Positions 1 through 8,267 of a stretch of DNA of 64,000 bases are shown in pieces. The position numbers were made by a program, and so were the translations under genes. Origin of the DNA: Streptomyces gelaticus (GTDB lineage: Bacteria > Actinomycetota > Actinomycetes > Streptomycetales > Streptomycetaceae); the NCBI RefSeq assembly GCF_014649535.1, contig NZ_BMTF01000012.1, positions 1-64,000 of the forward strand, read 5' to 3'. The notes beneath the pieces were generated by a model. That model made no database searches. It had not been told where the DNA came from and saw nothing but the letters and a program-made list of their open reading frames with translations. Each line of letters begins with the position of its first letter. Within the stretch, counting starts at the first letter, position 1.

Positions 1-189
1 CTCGGCCAGCCGTTCCACGGCCGCCTGCAGCAGCGCCTGCCGCGTCCTGAAGTAGTAGGAGCAGGAGCCTTCCGCCAGCCCCGCCCGCTGGTCGACGGCC
101 CGGTGGGTCAGCCCCCGCATGCCCTCCGCGGCCAGCGTCCCGATCGCCGCGTCGGCCAGTTGTTTCCGTCGTGTCGAGCTCTCCGCCAC
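1..189 (-). CDS. TetR-family regulator, N-terminal part (runs off window)
   Basis: The first 63 codons of a TetR/AcrR-type repressor start at a GTG and run off the left edge. The visible peptide is a TetR helix-turn-helix: helix 1 RRKQLADAAIGTLAAEG, then LTHRAVDQRAGLAEGS and the diagnostic SYYFRTRQALL in the recognition-helix end. TetR proteins repress by binding palindromes near their own promoter, and two nearly identical palindromes lie 29-69 bp upstream of this start. The ligand-binding domain is outside the window, so the inducer and targets cannot be inferred. Confidence 0.85.
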   Translation of the reverse strand, partial: MAESSTRRKQLADAAIGTLAAEGMRGLTHRAVDQRAGLAEGSCSYYFRTRQALLQAAVERLAE

Positions 190-217
190 AACCGTTCCCT
201 CTTCACATACCGAATCC

Positions 218-258
218 CTCTACAGAAGTAGAGTACCACCGTCACTACAGATGTAGAG
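218..258. promoter_or_regulatory. Tandem palindromic operator upstream of the tetR gene
   Basis: Two palindromes sit 25 bp centre to centre: CTCTACAGAAGTAGAG (218-233) and CACTACAGATGTAGAG (243-258). Both share the core CTACAGAnGTAG. The A/T-rich character contrasts with the surrounding GC-rich DNA. Position just upstream of the TetR start suggests autoregulation, and the same sites could control a plus-strand transcript. Binding by the adjacent TetR is inferred. Confidence 0.65.
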
Positions 259-261
259 GAC

Positions 262-470
262 GGGGAAGGCTGGGAGTTGTCGTGGCCGGCCGCCGCAGCG
301 GCCGGCCACGAGTCGGTTGCGGGCCTGGTCGGCCCGTTTGTGGATGTGCGGGATGCCAGGGTGGCGGAGCCAGGTGCGGATCGTCCTGGTCGTCCAGCCG
401 ATTCCGTCCCCGCAACGACTCAGGCAGCAGCGGCCCGGCGAACTCCCGCCCGGTGCTGGACAGTTCATGA
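262..470 (-). pseudogene. IS5-type transposase remnant
   Basis: Read on the minus strand, two frames give pieces that resemble an IS5-family transposase. One reads GPLLPESLRGRNR, like the family N-terminus (…PLLP…RGR…). The other reads RHPGIPHIHKRADQARNRL followed by GRCGGRP, like the conserved IP-h-I-P-E-K-x-DQ-x-x-NR-x-x-RG-x-x-GGRPP stretch that lies much later in the intact protein. The two pieces are adjacent, in different frames, and no DDE core lies between them. This is a decayed, internally deleted scar, not a functional element. Recognition is from memory of the family pattern. Confidence 0.45.
281..310. terminator. Perfect 13-bp hairpin
   Basis: CGTGGCCGGCCGC (281-293) pairs perfectly with GCGGCCGGCCACG (298-310) around a CGCA loop. 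There is no T-tract, as is common for Streptomyces terminators. It lies inside the transposase scar, so it may be a terminator or simply a by-product of the GGRP-coding sequence. Confidence 0.35.
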
Positions 471-619
471 CGAAGTATCGCGACCCCGTGATCCACCGTT
501 CGAGATCATGTGAAGACACTGCCCAGCCGCCCGGGACCAGCAGTGCTCCGACCACACATCCCCGAGGGCGCGCCGACCACCGCATCGGGACCGGTGGCTC
601 GATCCAATGAGCCGGGACA

Positions 620-1204
620 ATGGATCTCATGAACGCACTGCCCACGCTGTCTGCCACTGAGATCGCCACTGATCGTCTCCGGCTGCGAAAGGCGCACGAC
701 GCCGACATCGACGGCCTCATCGAGCTCCAGACCGATCCACAGGTCCGTGCCCACCTCGGCGGCCCGCGGCCCCGTACCGCTGTCGAGCAGTACTTCGACG
801 CGAACGGCATCAGCGCCATTGCGGGCAAGGCCGGTACCTACGTCATCGCCGACAAGGAAACCGACAGGTTCATCGGCACACTCGTACTCGACCGCCGCTG
901 CGCCGACCTTCCCGGACACATCACCGAGGAAGGCGGGGAGCTGGAGCTGGCCTACCTCCTCCGGCACGGATGTTGGGGTGCGGGGCTGGCATTCGAGGCC
1001 GCCACGGCCATGCTGCGTGCCGCCGCCGACGAGCTGCCCGACCAGCCGGTCCTGGTGGTGACCCAGACGGCCAACGAGCGCTCCCTCAAGCTCGCCGCCC
1101 GTCTCGGCTTCCAGCACATGAGCACCTTCGAGGCGTATGACGCGGAGCAAACCCTCGCTGTAGCCGAGCTGCACTCGTTCAAGGCCCGGTCGCCTGTCTC
1201 TTGA
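620..1204 (+). CDS. GNAT acetyltransferase, RimJ/RimL type
   Basis: A 194-residue GNAT-fold N-acetyltransferase expected to transfer acetyl from acetyl-CoA to an amine. It starts with the RimJ/L-type opening (TDRLRLRKAHDADIDGLIELQTDPQVRAHLG), has the beta4 strand ELAYLLRHGCWGAGLAFEA (acetyl-CoA loop region) and ends with the family-typical QTANERSLKLAARLGFQ. A second Met nine bases downstream is an alternative start. A clear paralogue lies at 54042-54626 and shares the C-terminal QTAN-(E/D)-RS-x-(K/R)-LAA-(R/K)-LGF block. Substrate unknown. It stands alone on the plus strand. Confidence 0.82.
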   Translation: MDLMNALPTLSATEIATDRLRLRKAHDADIDGLIELQTDPQVRAHLGGPRPRTAVEQYFDANGISAIAGKAGTYVIADKETDRFIGTLVLDRRCADLPGHITEEGGELELAYLLRHGCWGAGLAFEAATAMLRAAADELPDQPVLVVTQTANERSLKLAARLGFQHMSTFEAYDAEQTLAVAELHSFKARSPVS

Positions 1205-1398
1205 CCCACACCGAAAACAGGGCAGCCGATGCGCCCTGCGACGGGCGGCAGGCGGCACGTTCGGCAACGTACCGCGACCGCGACCGCGTCGGCGTCGGGG
1301 CGGGCGGTACCGTTCCGGGGAGCGGACTGAGGCGTGGTGGGAGCGGGCCGGCAGCATCAGAGCCCGGGTGGGCGCGTTCGCTGTGGCAGGGTCGGACC

Positions 1399-2028
1399 AT
1401 GCCTTTCGACCACAACGACCACTATCACCGCTTGCTGTTGCGCCAGGTGCCGCGGAATTGCGGTGCGGCTCTGGATGTTGGCTGCGGGACTGGCCGGTTT
1501 GCGCGGCGCCTCGCCGATCTGGGTATCGAGGTCGATGCGGTCGATCCGTCCGCGGAGGCTGTCGCGGAGGCTCATGCTCTGTCGGAGTCGGCAGGAGGCG
1601 CCAAGAGTCCGCGATTCCGGCAGGCGGATGTCACTGATGTCGAACTCGCCAAGGGGCACTACGACTTCATCTCGTGCCTGGCCAGCATCCATCACATGTC
1701 CTTCGACGTCGTCGCCGCTCTGCGTGATGCGCTCGCGCCGGGTGGAGTTCTGGTGATCCTGGGGTGTTATCCGGAGAAGAGCCGTCTCGACTGGGCGTGG
1801 AGTCTGGCGGCCGTGCCTGTCAACGCCGTCGCCAGGCTCGCCGTTGCCGCAGTGGACATGAACCGCTCTGCTGCGTCGGCCGGCCGGGGGCGGGTCAGGG
1901 CTCCGGTGATGCCACCGACCATGCCCCTGCACGATATCCGCCGGGAGGCCGCGGTGCTGCTGCCCGGATGCAGCATTCGCAGACTGCTGTTCTGGCGCTA
2001 TCTGCTCGTCTTCCGTACCGGCGCCTGA
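1399..2028 (+). CDS. Class I SAM-dependent methyltransferase
   Basis: A 209-residue methyltransferase. The SAM-binding glycine motif is ALDVGCGTGRFARRL (about residues 29-43), followed by the acidic ribose-binding position VDAVDPS, then a motif-II/III-like FRQADVTDVEL and DFISCLASIHHM, and ALAPGGVLVILG as post-motif. The ATG is preceded by GGCAGGGTCGG at good distance. Substrate is not evident; the C-terminal third is basic and hydrophobic and is not diagnostic. It is convergent with the DUF4240 gene, and a strong hairpin separates them. Confidence 0.85.
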   Translation: MPFDHNDHYHRLLLRQVPRNCGAALDVGCGTGRFARRLADLGIEVDAVDPSAEAVAEAHALSESAGGAKSPRFRQADVTDVELAKGHYDFISCLASIHHMSFDVVAALRDALAPGGVLVILGCYPEKSRLDWAWSLAAVPVNAVARLAVAAVDMNRSAASAGRGRVRAPVMPPTMPLHDIRREAAVLLPGCSIRRLLFWRYLLVFRTGA

Positions 2029-2084
2029 CAAGACCACGGCGGAACCCTCTCGGCCTCTGACCAAGTCAACTGCGGGTTCCGATC

Positions 2085-2121
2085 CCGGTGTCCGGCGGAG
2101 ACTGCCTCCGCCGGACACCGG
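2085..2121. terminator. Strong bidirectional terminator hairpin
   Basis: CCGGTGTCCGGCGGAG (2085-2100) pairs perfectly over 16 bp with CTCCGCCGGACACCGG (2106-2121) around an ACTGC loop. It lies between the convergent methyltransferase and DUF4240 genes, the expected place for a two-way terminator. There is no U-tract, normal in this genus. Confidence 0.8.
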
Positions 2122-2231
2122 ATACCTCACGCCGAGTACCTGGATTCGGCAGATGCGCCGTCGGGCTGTCAGAACGACGCCGGCGGGGTCGTGGTGGTCA
2201 AGCTCGGCACCCGCGCCCCGGGGAAGCTGCT

Positions 2232-2753
2232 TCATACGGGCCGGCGGTTCAATGGCGGCATCTCAGGTCCGGTGTAGCGTCCCCCCGTCGTGCTCCGGGT
2301 GGGCTGCCATCCGTCGGTGTTGCTGAAGCTCTCCCAGGACACGCTCGTGAGCTCATCGTGCGGCACTCCGGTCCGGGCCTCGTACGCATTGCTGGCGAGG
2401 TACAGGAGAGACTCGAATTCCAGCCCGGTCGGGAAACGCGAGGGATCCGCGAGTACCCCCTCGTAGAACTCCCTTCCGTTCGCTACCACGACACAACGCG
2501 CGTACAAGAAGTCGTCAGCGGAGATGTATTCGTCTCCATTGTCCGGATCCGCCTCTCCCTGATAGCACCAACGAGCGTGCTCTCGTGTATCCAGTGCGTA
2601 GAGCTTGGCGGCAAGCAGGTCCTCGAACGCGACGATCTCCCGGGGTGGCAATCCCTGGAGCACTCGCGAAGCAGGAGCGAGCACTGCGTCGTCATCACCG
2701 GACCGTTCCCAGTCGAACGATGCGATGAGGGCCCAGAAACGTGCTTCGTCCAT
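2232..2753 (-). CDS. DUF4240 domain protein
   Basis: A 173-residue acidic protein opening MDEARFWALIASFDWE, the DUF4240 hallmark (M-D-E-x-x-F-W-x-L-I), followed by LPPREIVAFEDLLAAKLYALDTREH and a region on GDEYISADDFLYARCVVVANGREFYEGVLADP (split here by family-conserved G-R-x-F/E-x-A/V-L-x-D-P). The family has no established biochemical role; members are often lone genes or near toxin-like loci. An upstream in-frame start eight codons earlier is possible, but the family normally begins at MDE. Confidence 0.75.
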   Translation of the reverse strand: MDEARFWALIASFDWERSGDDDAVLAPASRVLQGLPPREIVAFEDLLAAKLYALDTREHARWCYQGEADPDNGDEYISADDFLYARCVVVANGREFYEGVLADPSRFPTGLEFESLLYLASNAYEARTGVPHDELTSVSWESFSNTDGWQPTRSTTGGRYTGPEMPPLNRRPV

Positions 2754-3072
2754 GGTCCGATCCTTGCACAGGCCCAAGGCCGCTCAGCGTGCAGGAGCTG
2801 CTTCCACCGACTTGCGTCGCGTTCGCATGGCCGGCACGGCAGTAGGGTGAAACGGTGAACCCCTTACCGGAAGGCTCGGCGCCACTGATTGGCGACGACG
2901 ACCGCGAACCGGTGGATCACGTCCCGGACTGGGTGTCCTGCATGTACCAGTCGACGTTCTGCGTCGCCGACTGCCGTTCCTCGTGTTCGAAGTCGAGCTT
3001 CTCGATGAGTTCCTGGACTGCCCGGACCCTCGGCCCGCGTCAACGAGGAAAGCTGAAGCTCCGTACGTGGCC
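2754..3072. other. Intergenic stretch with a possible coding scrap
   Basis: No intact gene. On the minus strand, roughly 3030 down to 2917, a stop-bounded frame without a start codon reads VQELIEKLDFEHEERQ and ends WYMQDTQSGT-stop. Its amino-acid texture is protein-like and may be the tail of a lost gene, but no family was recognised. Confidence 0.3.
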
Positions 3073-3603
3073 CTACAGGCCGTCGACGACGAGGTAGCCG
3101 TCGAGGCGACGTACGCAGTCTCCCTCCGGGTCCGGCGGAAGCGGATGCCCGAGGTTGTCCGCGCGGACTTCGCTGATCCACTGGTCGTGCTGGTACTCGT
3201 GGTTGATGAGCGCGGTGAGCAAGTGGCTCGCGACGATGGTGAGTTGCTCCGGTGCCGTGACGTTTCCGGATGCGATGGCGCGCATACGGGCGTGCACCCG
3301 CTCGGCGACGGTGTCGCGGAAGGCGGTGAGCCGTTCGATGGTGGGCAGGGCGCCGCGGAACTTCTCCGGGTTCGCCGAGTCCATGAGTCCGTCCAGTTCG
3401 GGGTCGGGGCTGGGCTCTGCGGCGGTCAGGTTGCGGACCATGAAGTGGGCGACGTGGGCCTGGTGGCCCAGGTGCCAGCCGATGGCGCTGGAGTTCTCGT
3501 GCGGACGCCAGGTCACCTCGTCCGGGGCGAGGTCCTTCCACAGGTCGTCGGTGTACGCACGGGCACGGTCGTACTCGCGCAGCAGGGCGTCGATGCGGTG
3601 CAT
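3073..3603 (-). CDS. DinB/DUF664-superfamily protein
   Basis: A 176-residue four-helix-bundle protein of the DinB superfamily. N-terminal MHRIDALLREYDRARAYTDDLWKDL, then WRPHENSSAIGWHLGHQAHVAHF carries the first metal-type His pair, and LLTALINHEYQHDQWISEVR carries the second His cluster, as in metal-binding DinB proteins such as thiol-dependent transferases. Start chosen at MHRID because GAGAAAGG lies 8 bases upstream. It is the last gene of a minus-strand operon behind the amine oxidase, 35 bp after that gene's intended stop. Substrate unknown. Confidence 0.8.
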   Translation of the reverse strand: MHRIDALLREYDRARAYTDDLWKDLAPDEVTWRPHENSSAIGWHLGHQAHVAHFMVRNLTAAEPSPDPELDGLMDSANPEKFRGALPTIERLTAFRDTVAERVHARMRAIASGNVTAPEQLTIVASHLLTALINHEYQHDQWISEVRADNLGHPLPPDPEGDCVRRLDGYLVVDGL

Positions 3604-3637
3604 GCAGTCGCCTTTCTCAGGTAGCGGAACGTGGGAT

Positions 3638-4691
3638 TCAGTCGGCCAGGATCGCATGGGTCGCTCGCTCCGCCGCGACGAGTGCCCCCCTCCACGTGGC
3701 CCGCGAAGTCCGGCGAGGTCTCGGTGGAGGCCCAGTGCAGCCGTCCGTCCAATGCCGGCTGCTGGTAGAGGTCATGACCGAACAGCTGGTAGGCGGTCAG
3801 GCGGTGCCCGTCACCGGGGGAGGTCCACTCCTCCTGGCCCCAATCCTGTACGAGCAGTTCGGAGGGTTCGCCGGCTTCCGGACCGTACATGGCGGCCAGT
3901 TGCGCTCGTACCTCCTCCTCGAATCCTGGGCGGCCGGCGAGCCGGGTCGGGGCGAAGCCGAACAGCACGGCGGGGGTGCCGTCGGGACCAGAGATGTCGT
4001 GCACTTCCTGCAGCGGGCCGACGCGGCTCATGCCGGCGCCCGCGAGCCCTGCCGCGCGCCAGAACGGGCGCGGGTAGCGGGCGAGGACCTTGGCGACGGC
4101 CCCCATCCACACCGGGGTGAAACGGGCCACCTCGACCAGATCCGCGGACAGTCGCCCGTCGAAGTCGATCCCGGCGACGGCCAGTGCGGGAGGTACGGCG
4201 AGCACCAGGTGCCCGGCTCGCAGGACTGTGTCCGCGGCGCGCACTTCCAGGCCATCGGCGGCGGGTCGGATCGCGGTCACCGGAGTGTTCAGGCGGAGCG
4301 CCCGTTCCGGGAGGCGGACCGCCATGCCGCGGGCGAGACCGTACGTACCGTTCACGAAGCGGCGGGACGGGCCTTCGACCAGGTTGCCCGAGTAGCGCCG
4401 CACTCCCTCGGCGGTCTGCAGCATCGTGTCGCCCGCGAGCCGGTGGGCGAAGGACTCGAGGCCGAGGTCTTTCGCGAGCTGCGCGACGAACGGCTCGTTG
4501 TCCCAGAACCAGCTGGCGCCCAGGTCCATCGCGCCACCTTCGGCGGGGATGCTCAGCAGGCGGCCGCCCACCCGGTCGCGGGCCTCCAGGACCACGGTCT
4601 CGCGTCCGGCGGCGGTCAGCGCGGTGGCGGCGGCGAGGCCGCCGACGCCGGCACCGACCACGACGACGTCATGGGTCTCCTGCTGAGACAT
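3638..4691 (-). pseudogene. Flavin monoamine oxidase, frameshifted near the C-terminus
   Basis: A FAD-dependent amine oxidase-like protein: Rossmann start VVVVGAGVGGLAAATAL, then LEARDRVGGRL (GG-doublet typical of amine oxidases), GASWFWDNEP, and a C-terminal FAD motif TETSPDFAGHVEG. In a run of six C on the plus strand (3685-3690) the frame slips; after removing one base the ending becomes ALVAAERATHAILAD-stop at 3638, exactly as expected. As written the frame instead runs to 3513 over the start of the DinB gene. At about 351 residues it is short for the family. It sits 25 bp behind the dehydrogenase gene, so an amine/alcohol oxidation operon is plausible. The slip may be a real mutation or a homopolymer sequencing error. 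Confidence 0.75.
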
Positions 4692-4716
4692 ATCCATCCC
4701 TTTCTCTCTACGCGAT

Positions 4717-5760
4717 TCACGCGCCGGAGGCGCCGGTGGTGAGCACTGCCCGGAACCGGGCACGACCTTCGCGCACCATGTCGACGGCCTGCTGCGCGTC
4801 CTGAAGCGGCACGGTCTGCACCCGGGGCCGTACGCCGGTCGCCACGGCGAAGCGCATCGCCTGCTCGGTGTCGGTGGGGCTGCCGGTCAGGTGGCCGGTG
4901 ATGCTCTGGGCGTTCATGACGAGCTTGCCCAGGGGAAGTTGGAGCGGGGTGCCGTCGATACCGACGATGGTGAGCCGGCCGTGCGGGGCGAGTCCGTCGA
5001 CCAGTTCCGCGAGCGGTGCGCTGCTGGTGGCCGTGGACAGGATGAGCCGAGCGCCGCCCATGGCGCGCAGCGCATCGCCCGGTACCTGCCGTGTGGAGTC
5101 GATGTAGTGGTGCGCTCCCAGCTCGCGGGCGACCTCCCGCTTCTCCTCGCCCCGTGCCACCGCCACCGTCTCGAAGCCCATGGCCGCCGCGAACCGAACG
5201 GCCAGGTGGCCGAGCCCGCCGATGCCCAGAACGGCGACCCGGTCCCCGGGCTCGGCACCTGAGTGCCACAGAGCGTTGAACGTCGTCACCCCCGCACACC
5301 CGAAGGGTGCGGCCTCGGCGAAGGACAGCGGCTCGGGGATCCGGACGAGCGCCGGGGCCGGCACGGTGATCGTGGTGGACCAGCCGCCCGGATACGACAG
5401 GCCTGGGATCTGACGCTGGGGACAGTGAACGACATCCCCGCGGCGGCAGGCGATGCAGTGCCCGCAGCTCCCGCCGAACCAGCCGACGGCCACCCGTTCG
5501 CCGACCTCCCAGCCGGTCACCCCGGGCCCCAACTCCGCTACCCGGCCCGCGACTTCATGCCCTGGCGTGATCGGGAACCCGCCGTCGGGGCGGGCGAAGC
5601 GGACCGTGCCGAGGTCCGCGCCGCAGATCCCGGAGGCCGCCACGTCCACCCGTACAGATCCGGGTCCGGGGTGTCGCGCCTCCACCGCGACGGCCCGTAC
5701 CGGCGCCTTCGCCTCGGCCACTTGCGCGGCTCGGTGGTCGTGAAGGTTGTCGTAGGTCAT
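4717..5760 (-). CDS. Zinc-dependent alcohol dehydrogenase (MDR family)
   Basis: A 347-residue medium-chain dehydrogenase. Catalytic zinc region GICGADLG and PGHEVAGRVAELG; structural-zinc cysteines in the order CGHCIACRRGDVVHC (four Cys); NAD(P) Rossmann motif AVLGIGGLGHLAVRFA. The overall pattern (CxxC…C lobe plus WSTTITVPA) resembles AdhA/AdhP-type enzymes oxidising primary alcohols or reducing aldehydes. Start at MTYDN is preceded by GGGAAG. First gene of the operon with the amine oxidase and DinB genes. An SDR scar lies directly upstream. Confidence 0.88.
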   Translation of the reverse strand: MTYDNLHDHRAAQVAEAKAPVRAVAVEARHPGPGSVRVDVAASGICGADLGTVRFARPDGGFPITPGHEVAGRVAELGPGVTGWEVGERVAVGWFGGSCGHCIACRRGDVVHCPQRQIPGLSYPGGWSTTITVPAPALVRIPEPLSFAEAAPFGCAGVTTFNALWHSGAEPGDRVAVLGIGGLGHLAVRFAAAMGFETVAVARGEEKREVARELGAHHYIDSTRQVPGDALRAMGGARLILSTATSSAPLAELVDGLAPHGRLTIVGIDGTPLQLPLGKLVMNAQSITGHLTGSPTDTEQAMRFAVATGVRPRVQTVPLQDAQQAVDMVREGRARFRAVLTTGASGA

Positions 5761-5804
5761 GAGGAACTCTTCCCGGATCAAGCGTGGGTGGGGACGGGAG
5801 CGGG

Positions 5805-5903
5805 TCATTCGCGTCCGGCCATGATTCCGCCGTCGACGTCCCCAATGGCGCCGGTGACCCAGTCGGCCGGGTCGGTCTGCGGCGTGATCCGGAGATGAGC
5901 CAT
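5805..5903 (-). pseudogene. C-terminal scar of a short-chain dehydrogenase
   Basis: A 32-codon frame reads …TDPADWVTGAIGDVDGGIMAGRE-stop. This is the universal SDR ending (S/D-W-V-T-G-A-x-x-x-V-D-G-G-x-x-A-G-R), so it is the last few percent of an SDR whose body has been deleted. The chance ATG upstream makes it look like a tiny gene. It lies 45 bp upstream of the alcohol dehydrogenase start in the same direction, so the lost SDR may once have led that operon. Confidence 0.6.
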
Positions 5904-6041
5904 GGTGATGCCTCGCAGACGTGGGGGGGTGCGATGCAGAGATGAATCGCTCGACTCCTGCGAAGTTACGGCCCCTCCACGGTGCCCGGTAGCGGAGAGA
6001 AGTGAATCCGGGCATAGGCGGTGTTTATGGCCCGGGACTGC

Positions 6042-6938
6042 TCAGCCTGCCGTTCGGCGGGTGGCTGCGAGCCCGTCGGCCAGCCGCAGGAGATCCGGCG
6101 CGAGCGAGGAGTCGGCGCTCCACACTGCCTCGAAGGAGATCTGCACCTCGCGTCCGCCGTCCATGAGCGGACGGTACGGGGTCTCGGGAGAGACGAGTTT
6201 GGAGAGCGGGACCATCGCGGAGCCCAGGCCCAGCCTCGCCCAGTGCTGCAGGACGCTGTAGGTGGCGGCCTCTCCGGGATAGGCGCGCAGGGGCATCTCG
6301 TGCGACTGGAACAGCTGGTTGGTGAACGTCGTCAGGCCGCAGGTGTCGGGCACGAGGATGAACTGCTCGTCCCCCGCCTCCGTCAGCTCCAGTGGAGTCC
6401 GACCGCCCTCGTCCCCGGAGCCGACGACGACGACCGGCTCGACGCCGATGACCCGGTGTTCATAGCGCGGCATCGCTGCTACGGCCGGGATCAGGATGAT
6501 GTCGAGCTCGCCGGCGTGCAGCGCGGCACGGAGGTCTTCCATGTCCGCCTCGCGCAGTACGAGGTCACGGACCACGGGCAGGTCGCGGACCATCCCGAAG
6601 GAGCGCGCGACCAGGTCCGGTGCGATCAGCGGCGACACCCCCATGCGGATCTTCTGCTCGCCGGGTTCGGTCAGTCGCCTCGCCTCCGCCACCACGGCGT
6701 CCAGCGCGGCCACCGCAGAAGAGATCAGCGGCAGCATCCGCGCGCCGAAGGCGGTGGGGGTCACCCCGCTCGGAGAACGGTCGAAGAGCTTGTCCCCCAG
6801 TCGCTCCTCCAGCTTGGCGATGCCGTTCGACAGCGCGGGCTGTGTCACCCCGTACGCCCGGGCGGCGGCACTGAACGATTTGGTCTCACCGACCGCCCGC
6901 GCATATCGCAGCCCTTCGGTATTCAGCCGCTCGGTCAT
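6042..6938 (-). CDS. LysR-family transcriptional regulator
   Basis: A 298-residue LysR regulator: winged HTH TKSFSAAARAYGVTQPALSNGIAKLEERLG at residues about 18-47, then a type-2 periplasmic-binding-like effector domain (DIILIPAVAAMPRY… and LVPDTCGLTTF). The ATG at 6938 is chosen because GGATAGG lies 8 bases upstream. Its start codon overlaps one of two identical-type ATA-N9-TAT palindromes, which suggests autorepression. It is divergent from a decayed MFS transporter, presumably its original target. Effector unknown. Confidence 0.88.
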   Translation of the reverse strand: MTERLNTEGLRYARAVGETKSFSAAARAYGVTQPALSNGIAKLEERLGDKLFDRSPSGVTPTAFGARMLPLISSAVAALDAVVAEARRLTEPGEQKIRMGVSPLIAPDLVARSFGMVRDLPVVRDLVLREADMEDLRAALHAGELDIILIPAVAAMPRYEHRVIGVEPVVVVGSGDEGGRTPLELTEAGDEQFILVPDTCGLTTFTNQLFQSHEMPLRAYPGEAATYSVLQHWARLGLGSAMVPLSKLVSPETPYRPLMDGGREVQISFEAVWSADSSLAPDLLRLADGLAATRRTAG

Positions 6939-7036
6939 AACCATTGCCTATCCCTGCATTCACCGCACTGCCCTACCCGTGGCCGTGCCCTGCTCCTACG
7001 GTAGGCCGCCGTCCGTCCAACATAACCAAAGGCTAT
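6937..7036. promoter_or_regulatory. Paired LysR-type operators
   Basis: Two copies of one dyad: ATAACCATTGCCTAT (6937-6951) and ATAACCAAAGGCTAT (7022-7036). Both fit the LysR T-N11-A / ATA-N9-TAT pattern and differ only in the centre. One covers the lysR start codon and the other lies in front of the MFS gene, so a bound regulator could act on both. Function is inferred from position. Confidence 0.6.
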
Positions 7037-7095
7037 GTGCGAGATGTCTGCTGTGCCGTGTGCCACCAGATGGCATCGGGAGGGAGTACCAGCAC

Positions 7096-8090
7096 GTGAC
7101 CGCGTCACAAGGGCAGGAACAGGGCATACGCGCCGTGCCGTGGCGGGCCGAGGCACGCGCTCGTGCCGTGCAGAAACGCACGATCCGGCTGCTGTCGGCG
7201 GCCCAGATCGTCGGCGGGATCGGCATCGGGGTGTCGGTGTCGAACGGTTCGCTGCTGGCCGAGTCCGTCGCCCACAACGAGACCTACGCCGGCCTGGCCC
7301 GCACCGCCAGGTGGCGTCCGCGCTGCATCTGCCCCGGCTGACCGGGGCGTTCGTCCTGGCCACCGCCTGTACGGCACTGGCAGCGCTCCTGCTGTGGATC
7401 CGGCTCCGCCCCGACCCGCTGGTGTTCACCCGGCAGCAGCCCGACACCGAAGGGCTGCCGGAAACCGGATCGCCTATACGGAATGCACCGACGCGGGAAT
7501 CACAGCCGGGCACGGTGCGCGCGGGCCTGCGCCATCTCCGCCACTCGCCGCGGGCCGCCTTCGCGTTCGTGACCATCGTCGTGGCCAACACTGTCATGGG
7601 TGCGGTCATGACGATGACTCCCGTCAGCATGTCCGAACACGGAGCCTCCCTCACTCTCGTCGGCGTCACCATCAGCCTCCAGCTGCTGGGGATGTACGCG
7701 TTCTCCCCCGTCGTCGGCTGGCTCAGCGACAGGTTCGGCCACCTGTCGGTCGCGGTCGCCGGGCAGGCCGTGTTCATCGTCTCTGCGCTGCTTTCGGGAC
7801 TGGGCCACGCCTCGGTCGCCATGGTGACGGCAGGGCTGTTCCTGCTCGGTCTCGGTTGGTCCTTCAGCTTGGTGGCCGGCTCCGCGATGCTCAGCGAGGC
7901 CACGCCCACGGCGCTTCGGCCGGGCGTGCAAGGCGCCACGGACACCGCGATGAACGTCGTCGCAGCGGTGGGCGCCGGCCTGGCCGGGCCACTCATGCAC
8001 AGCATCGGTTTCGGCGGCCTCAACGCCGCAGCAGCGGTCCTCGTCCTGCCCGTGATCCTGTTCTGGCGCCGCCTGGTCCGGGCCCGTTGA
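7096..8090 (+). pseudogene. MFS transporter with internal deletion and frame change
   Basis: The N-terminal frame (GTG at 7096 behind GGGAGGGAG) reads KRTIRLLSAAQIVGGIGIG…SLLAESVAHNETYAGLARTA, a normal MFS first helix and loop, then breaks at about 7305. The next recognisable MFS sequence, LTGAFVLATACTALAALLLW, continues in another frame to 8090. Intact relatives have about 100 residues (roughly helices 2-5, with the D-R/K-x-G-R signature) between these points. The second half keeps six helices and VGWLSDRFGHLSVAVAG. The gene is therefore not functional as written. It is divergent from the LysR gene and shares its operators. Confidence 0.72.
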
Positions 8091-8267
8091 CCACGGGTCC
8101 CACCTGTGCACCGGCTCACCGTCGAGAGCGTCGTCCAGAGCGTGTACAAGGGCGGTTGGTGAGGGCCCATCGGGTAAGGCGCCAGGGAAGCAACGCCCAG
8201 AAACCGGCTCTTCTCCCACACGCCCTGCCCGGCGCCGAGCGGCGTGAGTCGACCGGTGTCGCGGTCC

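Noticed and set aside
2066..2090. GCGGGTTCCGATCCCG looks like a tRNA T-arm
   Set aside because: The loop is TTCCGAT rather than TTCRANY, the stem is incomplete, and no acceptor, D or anticodon arm lies upstream.
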